This document shows, in pieces, positions 1-8,026 of a stretch of 64,000 bases of DNA. Within the stretch, counting starts at the first letter, position 1; each line of letters opens with the position of its first letter. The DNA is from Planctomycetota bacterium (GTDB taxonomy: Bacteria; Planctomycetota; UBA8742; UBA2392). The stretch lies in NCBI GenBank assembly GCA_020638675.1, contig JACKID010000001.1, forward strand, positions 2,790,001 through 2,854,000, written 5' to 3'. The notes under the pieces are model-generated. The model was not told where the DNA came from. It was given only the letters and a program-made list of their open reading frames with translations, and did not search any database. The translations under genes and the position numbers were made by a program.

Positions 1-38
1 GTTCTGCTCTGCCTGTTCGGAAGGCCTGGGAGTCTCCC

Positions 39-503
39 ATGCGCCTGCGCGATCTTTCCATGCTTGTTGCATCTCTGGCCCTCACCGGAATTGGCGTCGC
101 CGCAATGATTGCCGCGCTCAAGCTTGAGCCGCCACCGCCGTCGAACGTCTCTGTTTCACCGGTCATCCAGCCGCCGGCATCGATCCCGCCGCTCCCCTCA
201 GCCCCGCCAAGCCGCCCGCAGGACGACGACATACGAGTCTACTCCCTCGGTGAAGACAGCAATCGTGACTGCCGCCTCGCGGTCCTGCGTCGAATGCCGA
301 ACCCGAAGCAGAAATCGGAAATGCGGTGGACGCTCACCTTCTATGAACTCGAAGAACACGGACCGCACGAGTCTCGGCTTCACTACTTGGGCAGTCGCTG
401 TATCGAGTACGACATGGGCTTTGATCAGGTCGAATTTGACAGTCCGAAGGGCTACCTCCCGCAGGATTTCCGCAAGTACGCCGAACAGGCGAAAGGCGAC
501 TGA
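39..503 (+). CDS. Small anchored/exported protein, first of three tandem paralogues
   Basis: A 154-residue protein of unknown function. Residues 8-27 form one hydrophobic segment (membrane anchor or uncleaved signal). A proline/serine-rich linker follows at about 32-62, then a compact C-terminal domain. That domain contains TFYELEE and then LGSRCIEYDMGFDQVEF, and matches the next two genes in order and spacing (GSRC[IV][ED][YW]DxG...F). The linker is much longer than in its two paralogues. The ATG is preceded by a purine-rich stretch. The single conserved Cys is the obvious candidate functional or lipid/disulfide residue, but no family is recognised. Confidence 0.75.
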   Translation: MRLRDLSMLVASLALTGIGVAAMIAALKLEPPPPSNVSVSPVIQPPASIPPLPSAPPSRPQDDDIRVYSLGEDSNRDCRLAVLRRMPNPKQKSEMRWTLTFYELEEHGPHESRLHYLGSRCIEYDMGFDQVEFDSPKGYLPQDFRKYAEQAKGD

Positions 504-555
504 GCACCCGTACCCACACCACTTCCTTCCCCCATCGCCCCTCAGGAGCATTGCA

Positions 556-972
556 ATGAAAAAGCTGGTTGCAGCATCCCTCTTGTTGGCCGTACCGCTG
601 GTGGTTTCGGCCCTGCTGGCGTCGGTGACCTACGCCTATGACTGCTTCACATCCGATTCGCAGCCGGTGTTCGCAAGCGGTGCCGCCGTAGACAAAGCCG
701 ACGAAGGCTATGCGGTCACGACCGTTAAGGTCGGCGACATTGAGTACATGGTGGTCTCGAGCTACGCCAAGCTCGACGGCGAACGCAAGGAAGAGCTGAA
801 AGACGTGCCGCGCCACTTCGTGACCATCTACGAGATCGTCCGCAAATCCGAAGGCAAGGCCGAGCTACTGCTGGTCGGCAGCCGCTGCGTTGAATGGGAC
901 CGCGGCTTTGAGCTGGTCAATTTCAAGCCGGACGCCTCCGCACCTTCCAAGCTGCGTGGGCCGCGTGACTAG
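556..972 (+). CDS. Small exported protein, second tandem paralogue
   Basis: A 138-residue hypothetical protein. The start ATG is supported by AGGAG at 544-548. Any longer reading from upstream would overlap the previous gene. An N-terminal signal/anchor (MKKLVAASLLLAVPLVVSAL) precedes a domain with TIYEIVRK and VGSRCVEWDRGFELVNF, equivalent to the motif in the flanking paralogues. It has an additional Cys soon after the signal (YDCF). The gap to the preceding gene is 52 nt with no terminator, so the two are probably co-transcribed. Function unknown. Confidence 0.78.
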   Translation: MKKLVAASLLLAVPLVVSALLASVTYAYDCFTSDSQPVFASGAAVDKADEGYAVTTVKVGDIEYMVVSSYAKLDGERKEELKDVPRHFVTIYEIVRKSEGKAELLLVGSRCVEWDRGFELVNFKPDASAPSKLRGPRD

Positions 973-1087
973 CCGGTGCGATCGGGGCAGGGCGACCTGC
1001 CCCGATTTTCCCGCTTCTGCGTGCGGCAGGCGGGGTTAGACGCTACAATTTCCGCTACCTACCCTCCCCCGGTCGAGAGGATATCGC

Positions 1088-1501
1088 ATGAAACTGGACA
1101 CACTGATCAAGGCGGTCTTTGCCGTCGCCGCACTCGTCGCGGCCGGCACGTACGCCTGGAACTCGTTCGTCGATCGGGCTGAGCCCGCCCACGCGGACGG
1201 TGTCGACAGCAAGGACGGCTTTGACGTCATCACGTTCGGCGCAAACCGGCAGGGCGGCTACATCGCCGTGACGAAGTACGCCGAAAACCCGTTCGAGCCG
1301 GGCCAGATGCGCCACTGCATCACCTTCTATGAGATCATCAAGTCGGGCAGCGACGGCGAGGCCAAGCTGTTCCTCGTCGGCAGCCGCTGCATCGACTACG
1401 ACCAGGGCCCGGACCTGATCAAGTTCGAAGCCATCAAGAACGAGGCGCCGTCCGACCTCAAGGAAGCCATTGAGAAGGCCAGCAAGGGCAAGCGCCGCTA
1501 G
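1088..1501 (+). CDS. Small exported protein, third tandem paralogue
   Basis: A 137-residue hypothetical protein. Residues 6-25 are a hydrophobic anchor or signal. The C-terminal domain has CITFYEIIKSG then VGSRCIDYDQGPDLIKF, the same block as the two genes upstream. It ends in a short Lys/Arg-rich tail (KASKGKRR). GAGAGG just upstream of the ATG serves as ribosome binding site. A strong hairpin terminator lies 36 nt downstream, so the three-gene tandem array ends here. Confidence 0.78.
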   Translation: MKLDTLIKAVFAVAALVAAGTYAWNSFVDRAEPAHADGVDSKDGFDVITFGANRQGGYIAVTKYAENPFEPGQMRHCITFYEIIKSGSDGEAKLFLVGSRCIDYDQGPDLIKFEAIKNEAPSDLKEAIEKASKGKRR

Positions 1502-1537
1502 GACTGTGACGCAGGCCAGACGGGCACGGGAATCACG

Positions 1538-1573
1538 GGGGACAGGCACTCATTGTGCCTGTCCCCTTCTTGT
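1538..1573 (+). terminator. Intrinsic terminator after the tandem paralogues
   Basis: A perfect 12-bp stem (GGGGACAGGCAC / GTGCCTGTCCCC) with a 5-nt loop is followed by TTCTTGT. It closes the 39-1501 array. A GTG at 1555 lies inside this hairpin and is therefore not a credible start for the next gene. Confidence 0.8.
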
Positions 1574-1668
1574 CCCCCGATTTTGCGCCCGGGCAATGCC
1601 AGACGCTTGGACGTAGTGTTCAAATCAGCTATACGAATGGACTCCAAAGCCGAGCCAAGGAACAAGTT

Positions 1669-4600
1669 ATGGCGCGACGCGAACAGCAGGGCACCCGCAG
1701 TATCCGACTCCCGGGCGGCGGTCAGCCGCAGCAGCAGCAAAGGCCGCCACAGCGCGGCCCGGCCGCAGCACCCAACAGCGACGTCGGGCGCGCGATGGCC
1801 GACCTTGATGCCAACGCCCAGATCCGCGACCGCAGCCAGCTTCCCAGCAAAGTGAAAGTGATCACTCCTCAGGTGATCATGAACATCGTACAGAGCGTTA
1901 CCGACAAGTTCGGGATGGACAGCGGCATCGACCGCGAGGAATTCAACCAGCTCGTGATGCAGCAGACGCAGATGGAAATGCGCCTACAGCAGGCCACCGA
2001 GAAGGTCGAGAACTACAAGAACGAATACAAAAAAGTCTACGAGGCCTACCAGAACGCGCAGCAACTGCTGCAGGCGGCGCAGGCCGGACAGGCGGGCAAC
2101 GAACAGTTCCTCGACCAGTACGAAGCCCAGATCGCCGAGCTGCAGCAACGCAACGCCGCCGCGGTCGACACCTACATGGACTTGCAGCAGCAACTCGACA
2201 GCATCACCGAGCAGTACGGCGCACTCGAGGCTGCCCTGCAGCAGCGCGATGAAGACTTCGCGCAAATGGAACAGCAGTTGTTCGAGGCCCAGTCCGGCGG
2301 CGCGGCCGCGGCCGACGCGCAGGCCGAAGCCGACCAGTTGCGCGAGCAGATCGCCCAGCTTGAGCAGCAGCTTGCAGACGTCGAAAACGCCAGCGCCGAG
2401 GCAGGCGAAGGCCTGAACGCCATCGAGCGCGAACGCGACGAGCTGAACGGACAGATCACGGGCATGCAGTCCGAAATCGAAGAGCTGCGTGCGCAGCTTG
2501 ACGCGGCCAGCCAGGGCGCCAGCGAAGAAACGCAGGCGCTGCAGGCCAAGGTCGAAGAGCTCAAGAAGCAACTGAAGCAGTCCGAGCGCAGCCACGCCAA
2601 AGTCGAGAACATGGAGATTGAGCTCGAGAAGCTGCGCAGCCAGGAAGGGGAATGGCTCGAGGAAAAGCGCAGGCTCGCGGCCCAGCTCAGCAACGAAACC
2701 AACAACCGCCGCGAGGCCGAGCAGAAGCTGAAGGCGATCGAAAAGGGCGAAACGCTGCCCGAGGCCAGCAAGGCGGTCGAAGAACGCGCCAAGAAGGCCG
2801 AAAGCGAAGCCCAGCAGGTCAAGGACGAGCTGGCCAAGCTGAAGAAGGACCTTGAAAAGGCGCGCGCCGGCGCCAGCAACGCCGAGCAGGTAAGCGGCGA
2901 GCTTGAGAAGGCCAAGGCCGAGTTGCAGAAGAAGAGCGACGAGCTGGCCAAGCTCGAGAAAGACCTTGGCAAGGCCGGCACCGCAGCCAAAGAGCTCGGC
3001 ATGCTCAAGCGCAAGTTCGAGAACATCGAGGCCGAGCTGGAAGGCCTGCGTACGGCCGAAGGCAAGTGGCTCGAGGAAAAGCGCCGCATGGCGGAGCAGC
3101 TTTCAAACGAGACCAACCTGCGCCGCGAGCTTGAGAAGAACCTGAAGTCAGAGATCGCGGACGTGTCCGCCGAGAACGAGTCCGTAAAAAAAAAATCGCG
3201 GAAATAGCCACGGTTGAAGCGGAACGTGACAAGGCGCTCAAAGACCGCGACGTCGCCGAGCGTTCTCTCAACGTCATCGAAGAAGAAAACGAATCGCTGC
3301 GCGCGGCGAACGACGACCTGTTGCGCCGCCTGGACGAGCTGCAGGAAGACGGCGGCGCAAGGGCAAAGGACCTCGAGCAGCAACTGGCCGAATTGCGCGC
3401 CACGCTCGAGGACACCGAGCGCAAGCTCTCCGCACGGCACGAGCACGTCGCCAAGCTCGCGCCTGAGCTCGAAAGCGCCAACAAGGAAATCGAGAAGCTC
3501 ATGGAAGAGGCCAACCAGGCCGCTTCCGAGCAGTCGAAGCTGAACGCCACGATCGCCGAGCTTGAGAAGCAGATCGGCGAGCGCGACGAGGCAATCGCCC
3601 GCCGCGACGAACGCATCCAGCAACTCGAAGGCGCCGGCGGCGACCTCGACGAACGCGCCGCGAAACTTGAGGACGAGCTGAAGCAGGCGCGGGACAAGGC
3701 CGCCGAGCTGGAGTTGGCGCTCGAGGAAAAGACCGCCGAGGCCGACAAGCTGGCAGAAGTCGAAGCCGCCAAGGCCGAGCTGGAAGACGCCCTCGCCGCC
3801 GCCGAGGCCCGCAACAAGGAGCTGGAAGAGCAGCTCGCGGATCAGGGTGCGGCCAGCGACAAGCTGACGGACGCGGAGAAGCGCAACGCCGAGCTGGAAG
3901 AAGAACTCTCGGACGCCAGGTCCGAAGCCGAAACCGCCCGCAACGCACGCGACGCCGCACAGGAAGAGCTGAAGTCGGTCAACGATCGCCTGCAAGCCGC
4001 GCTGAAGGATGGCGGCAAAGCAGAAGAGTTGCAGCGCAAGCTGGAGGCCAAAGATCGCGAGATCGAGGTGGCCCAGCAGCAGCTTGATGACCTGCGCGAA
4101 GAACTGCGCATCGAAGAGGAAGAGCGCGCCAAGGCCGAGCAGGCGCTGCGCGACGCGCGCGAGAACGCCGAGGAAGAGCTCAAGTCAGCCAGCGACCGCC
4201 TCAAGGCGGCCGAAAAGGAAGGCGAAGCAGCCGAGGAGTTGCAGCGCAAACTGGACGCGCGCGACAAGCAGATCGAGGTGGCGCAACGCCAACTCGAGGA
4301 GTTGAAAGAAGAGGTCAAGCTCGAGGAAGAAGAGCGCGCCAAGGCGGCCGAGGACCTGCGCAAGGCCCGCGAAGCCGAGCAGAACGCGCTGGAACAGGCC
4401 GAAGGACTCGAGCAGGAAGTAGCCGACCTGAGGCAACAGCTCGCAGACGCCGAGAAAGCAGCCGAAGAAGCCGCCGCCAACACGGAAGCCACCGACGCGC
4501 TGCAAAGCGAAGTCGATGCGCTCAAGCAGCGCAACGAGGAGATCACCCGCAAGCGCGACGAAGTCCTGAAGGGCCTAGAAAGCGCCGTCGGCGAACTCGA

Positions 4601-5675
4601 CGCGATGAAGGAAGTCCTCGCCGAGCGCGACATTGACCTGCGCACTGCCCATGGCGAACGCGACTCCGCCCGCAAGGAGGCGGAAGACCTGCGCAAGGAA
4701 CTGGAGGGCATCAAGACCCTGCAGGCCGAGCTTGACGAGCTCGATGAGAAGCACCGCAAGGCAAGCGAAGAGCTGCTGCGGGTCGGCGGCGCGCTCACGA
4801 ACGCGGAGCAGGCCGCTGAGCGCTGGCGCGATGAAATCGACGTGCTGAAAGACAAGATCGAACGCACGACGGAACAGCGCCACGAGGCCGAGAAGCAGCT
4901 CGTCGAGGCACGCGCGCGCCTCGATGCCGAGCAGGAAATGCGCCGCGAACACAAGAGCCGCATCGAGCAACTGGAGGACGCGCTCGAGCGCGAACGCGAA
5001 CAGGTAGACAAGTCCGCGCCTGCCGAGGCACTGACGACGCTGTCGGCACAGCTCGAGCAGGAACGCACCAAGTGGGAAGGCCGAATCGCCGAGCGCGAAG
5101 CCGAGCTGGAAGACATGCGCAAGCGCCTCGCCGAAGCCGAAGGGCGCGAGAGCGACCTCGCGGCGCAACTGGAATCGGTCGAGCTGTCAAAGAAGGACGT
5201 CAACCGCGCCAAGGCCCTCGCCGGCCAGCGCCGCGCGCAGATTGAGCGCATGCAGAGCGACGTCGAGACCGCCCGCCGCCAGGCCAAGGAAGCCGAGACC
5301 TACTGGAAGACCGAGATGAACGAATTCCAGGGGCTGGTTGCCCAGCACTTGCTCGCGGCCGAGAACAATGAGCCCGGCAGCGACCAGAAGCTGCAGGGCC
5401 TGCTCGAGAACCTGAAGGTCGGCATCGCCGACAAGTACGCCAAGCTGCGCCGCAAGTCCACGCGCATGCAGAAAGAGCTGGACGAAACCAAAGACAAGCT
5501 CACGGCCGTCGAGCGCATCCTCGCCAAGAAGGAAGACGAAGAGTCGCGGCTCAACAAGATCGTCGAGGAAATGGAAGAGCGCGAGAACATCCCGACGACC
5601 AAGAAGAAGGCTGCTGAGAAGAAGCCCGCCGCCAAGAAGACTCCGGCGAAGAAAAAGGCCACCAGGAAGAAGTAG
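1669..5675 (+). CDS. Giant coiled-coil protein with an in-gene frame change at an A10 run
   Basis: Read as one gene this encodes about 1335 residues. The ATG at 1669 follows AAGGAAC. The first 75 or so residues are a Gln/Pro-rich tail with RSIRLPGGG, then a short folded segment (about 60-105), then nearly continuous Glu/Lys/Ala heptads. The first frame stops at 3205-3207. The -1 frame is open from the A10 run at 3186-3195 and continues the same coiled coil to 5675. The only start offered to the downstream half is an internal TTG at 3321 with no ribosome binding site. The coil contains an exact 70-codon tandem duplication (3972-4181 and 4182-4391). The C-terminus is a histone-H1/AlgP-like Lys/Ala/Pro tail (AAEKKPAAKKTPAKKKATRK) that could bind nucleic acid. 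The gene is either intact with slippage, or carries an A-run indel that is real or a sequencing error. Function unknown; a structural or nucleoid role is a guess. Confidence 0.75.
3186..3195 (+). other. A10 homopolymer, candidate slippage or indel site
   Basis: Ten consecutive A lie between TCCGT and TCGCGG inside the giant coiled-coil gene. In the upstream frame they give KKKSRK and a stop at 3205. One base back they give KKKIAEIATVEAERDKAL, continuing the heptads. Lysine in this gene is written almost always AAG, so three AAA in a row are out of character and make the run look selected or error-prone. Confidence 0.7.
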
Positions 5676-5790
5676 GACGTACGCTTCAGTGGGGGTACGA
5701 GGCGCCGCTGCAAGCGGAGCTTCCCGACGACGGCTTGCACTTCATGCGCCCGGGCGCACCTACAACGGTGCGATGAAAGCGGCCCCGGGA

Positions 5791-6699
5791 CTAGTTTCCT
5801 CCAGCGCCCACAAGCTGCTTCCTGGCCTCTAGAACCACCTGGTCCAACACAGGGTCTACGATTCGCCGATAGGGAGTCACGGCTAAGTAGTCAATCTTGG
5901 CACCCTCCAGCAAGCGGACGCGTTTCAGACCGAAGTGCTTCCGCGCAACCGACTCGACGACTTGCGGGAGCACAAGCAGGCCCACGCCCACCGCACCGAA
6001 TTCTTTCATCAGAGCCGTATCGTCAAACTCTGCGGCAATCCTCGGGGAAGCGTGTTCTTCCGCAGCCCAACGTTCAAAGGCGTCACGCAAAGCCGTGCCC
6101 GGGGAAGGCAGCAGTACCGGTAATCCGTCAATGTTTCCCTTCTGTCGGCTTGCCCTGGCAGCCAGCTTCTTGTCCGCCATCAGGCAGAGAGTGCTGGCTC
6201 CTAGCGAGTGGTGAAACACACGGCGCTGGCCATCACTAACCACCGGCCGGTCGGTCAGCACCATTTCGGCCTGGTGAGACACGAGGTCATTCGCAACTTC
6301 CTCATGCGTGCCTTCACGGCAATGCAATTTCAACCCGGGAGTCCGGGCCATCACTGGCTGGAGCAACTGCCGAACGAGCAGTTTCGGTACACTCATTTCC
6401 GCGCTGATGCGGAGATGGCGTTCGGCTGGGCTTGCCTTGCCAAACGCCACCAGCTGCAGTTCGCGACCAAGCGAGAAGACCTCCTCCGCATAGCGATATA
6501 CGACGCGCCCTACCTCCGTTGGTTCGACTCTCCTTCCCTTTCGGCGGAGTAACTTCACCCCCAGGAACCGCTCCAATAGCTGGACCTGTTGGCTGATCGT
6601 CGAAGCGCTGACGAGTTGCTGGCGTGAGGCGGCGTTTACGCCGCCTGCGCGCACTACAGCCGCGAACGCGAGAAGATGATGGAAGTTCAGGTCGTCCAT
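5791..6699 (-). CDS. nhaR: LysR-family regulator, NhaR-like
   Basis: A 302-residue LysR-type transcription factor of normal length. The winged helix-turn-helix is at residues 4-63 (FHHLLAFAAVVRAGG... STISQQVQLLERFLG). It is followed by RRKGRRVEPTEVGRVVYRYA, which resembles the NhaR subgroup (KRKGRGLEPSELGELVYRYA) more than generic LysR. Residues 90-300 form the periplasmic-binding-protein-like effector domain. In characterised NhaR the signal is sodium and the target a Na+/H+ antiporter, but no antiporter is present here. The gene is divergent from the eRF1-like gene at 6805 across a 105-bp AT-rich gap, the usual arrangement for a LysR regulator and its target. The symbol reflects sequence similarity only. 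Confidence 0.8.
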   Translation of the reverse strand: MDDLNFHHLLAFAAVVRAGGVNAASRQQLVSASTISQQVQLLERFLGVKLLRRKGRRVEPTEVGRVVYRYAEEVFSLGRELQLVAFGKASPAERHLRISAEMSVPKLLVRQLLQPVMARTPGLKLHCREGTHEEVANDLVSHQAEMVLTDRPVVSDGQRRVFHHSLGASTLCLMADKKLAARASRQKGNIDGLPVLLPSPGTALRDAFERWAAEEHASPRIAAEFDDTALMKEFGAVGVGLLVLPQVVESVARKHFGLKRVRLLEGAKIDYLAVTPYRRIVDPVLDQVVLEARKQLVGAGGN

Positions 6700-6804
6700 A
6701 TCGTTTGCTTAAACCGAATAATTAGTACTTTTATAGCACACGGACGCACATTGAACAGCCACTACACTCCTTGTCGCGGCACAGGGCCGTGAAAAGGAGG
6801 AGCC
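6700..6804. promoter_or_regulatory. Divergent promoter region, LysR gene / eRF1-like gene
   Basis: This 105-bp gap is strikingly AT-rich at 6703-6740 (TTAAACCGAATAATTAGTAC, then TTTTATAGCA) compared with the GC-rich surroundings. It sits between divergent starts and ends with a strong AAGGAGG ribosome binding site for the rightward gene. The LysR protein probably binds here; individual -35/-10 boxes are not assigned. Confidence 0.45.
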
Positions 6805-7938
6805 ATGAGCATCACCCAGACTGGCACCATTCATGACGACGTCAGGCGATTGGTTGACTTGGAGCCCAACGAGGACCCCGTCGTAAGCTGCTATCTTGAT
6901 CTGCGGCCGGGCGCGGCCGCTGACTGGCGAGGTGCACTCGTCGACAGGTTCTCCGCGCTCCGGCGAACCGTTGATGCAAGAACTTGGCAAACCGTGCGCC
7001 AGTCGTTTGACAGCATCAGGGCGTACCTTTGCTTTGAGAGAGACCCGGCAAAGCAGGGCGTCGCCGTCTTCTCCCGGGGCGGCGAGGACGCCTTCTTTCT
7101 AGCGCGGCAGTTTGACACACCGGTTCCAACGTCAATCTCGGTCGACGCTCAGCCGGACATCTACCACCTCATAGAAATGAAGGAGAGTTTCCACCGGTAC
7201 ATCGTCGTGGTTCTCCACTCAGATCGTGCACGTGTACTTGAGGTGAATCTCGGCGAAGCAACACTCGAAGCATTGAAGGAAAACGCGGCCAGCAGGGACC
7301 GCGTTGCACAGGAGTTGACCCACACGCACTATGCGCGGCACGGGAATTTCTCCGAGGGACACCATGTCCTGGAGATCGCAGAAGTCCTGGACTCGCTGGT
7401 TTCCCACGGGGGCCACAAACACCTGCTACTGGCCGGGGACTCTACCTGCATCAAGCTGCTCGAAGAAGCTCTGCCGCGGGCGGTGGCAGACGACGTCAGC
7501 GAAATCCTGTACCTGAATGCCGACGGCGGTCAAGACGTCGTCTCCGAGACCATCCGCAGGTACATTGAACACATTGAGGACGAAGCAGAGCGCCTGATAG
7601 ACGTGTTTCGCCTCTCCTTCTATCGCAACGAACTCGCACTCGCCGGTGCCGACCGCTGCCTGGCCGCGCTGCACGCCGGGAAGGTCGACACTCTGCTGAT
7701 TGCTCCGCGGTCCATGCCTCCAACATCCTGGAAGTGCGACGACTGCGCGTCATACGTCGTATCCCTCGCTCAGCCGCATTCCTGCAGAGAGTGTGGGAGT
7801 ACATCATCCTCCGAAAAGAACACGCTGAATGAGTTGTCCTACCTTGCCGAGACGACGGGCGCTGGAATCGAGGTTGTCCGCAAGGCTAGCCTGCTGGACA
7901 GGATCGGCGGAGTCGGTGCGTTGCTTCGCTGGACATAG
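6805..7938 (+). CDS. eRF1-like (BaeRF) protein with zinc ribbon, no catalytic GGQ loop
   Basis: A 377-residue protein with the domain 2/3 layout of archaeo-eukaryotic release factor 1, as in bacterial BaeRF proteins. The N-terminal part is at about 1-140. A domain-2-like RNase-H fold starts with HRYIVVVLHSDRARVLEV (about 132-150) and continues through HKHLLLAGDSTCIKLLEEAL. The domain-3-like part carries a zinc ribbon with C311, C314, C327 and C330. The loop expected to carry the peptidyl-hydrolysing GGQ reads HTHYARHGNFSEGHH and lacks it. A GGQ at residues 241-243 lies at the position of the GGENG loop of eRF1 domain 2, not at the catalytic loop. Likely a ribosome-binding rescue, hibernation or stress factor rather than a termination factor. 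Strong ribosome binding site. Confidence 0.72.
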   Translation: MSITQTGTIHDDVRRLVDLEPNEDPVVSCYLDLRPGAAADWRGALVDRFSALRRTVDARTWQTVRQSFDSIRAYLCFERDPAKQGVAVFSRGGEDAFFLARQFDTPVPTSISVDAQPDIYHLIEMKESFHRYIVVVLHSDRARVLEVNLGEATLEALKENAASRDRVAQELTHTHYARHGNFSEGHHVLEIAEVLDSLVSHGGHKHLLLAGDSTCIKLLEEALPRAVADDVSEILYLNADGGQDVVSETIRRYIEHIEDEAERLIDVFRLSFYRNELALAGADRCLAALHAGKVDTLLIAPRSMPPTSWKCDDCASYVVSLAQPHSCRECGSTSSSEKNTLNELSYLAETTGAGIEVVRKASLLDRIGGVGALLRWT

Positions 7939-7980
7939 ACACAGGCGGTAGATCGGCAGTTGGTGGTGCCGCCCAAGAAG

Positions 7981-8016
7981 AAGGCCCCCGGCGTTTTGCC
8001 GAGGGCCTTTGTGTTG
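7981..8016. terminator. Bidirectional terminator between convergent genes
   Basis: A 12-bp stem with one mismatch (AAGGCCCCCGGC / GCCGAGGGCCTT) and a GTTTT-type loop is followed by TTTGTGTT. It is preceded by AAGAAG, which is a T-rich tail on the other strand. It serves the eRF1-like gene and the minus-strand gene ending at 8027. Confidence 0.8.
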
Positions 8017-8026
8017 GATGTAATCA

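Noticed and set aside
1555..1668. Longer start for the coiled-coil gene at a GTG at 1555
   Set aside because: The GTG lies inside the perfect terminator hairpin 1538-1566; the ATG at 1669 has its own ribosome binding site and starts the plausible protein.
2172..5287. Very long antisense reading frames (Ser/Arg/Leu-rich) opposite the coiled coil
   Set aside because: They mirror GAG/AAG-rich coding on the plus strand, have low-complexity products and no ribosome binding sites or family similarity.
3321..5675. Downstream half of the coiled coil as an independent gene
   Set aside because: The only start is a TTG without ribosome binding site, and the same frame is open and coiled-coil-like from 3186, so it continues the upstream gene.
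7525..7533. GGQ tripeptide in the eRF1-like protein as the catalytic release motif
   Set aside because: It aligns with the GGENG region late in eRF1 domain 2, not with the catalytic loop, and lacks the surrounding RGGQS context.
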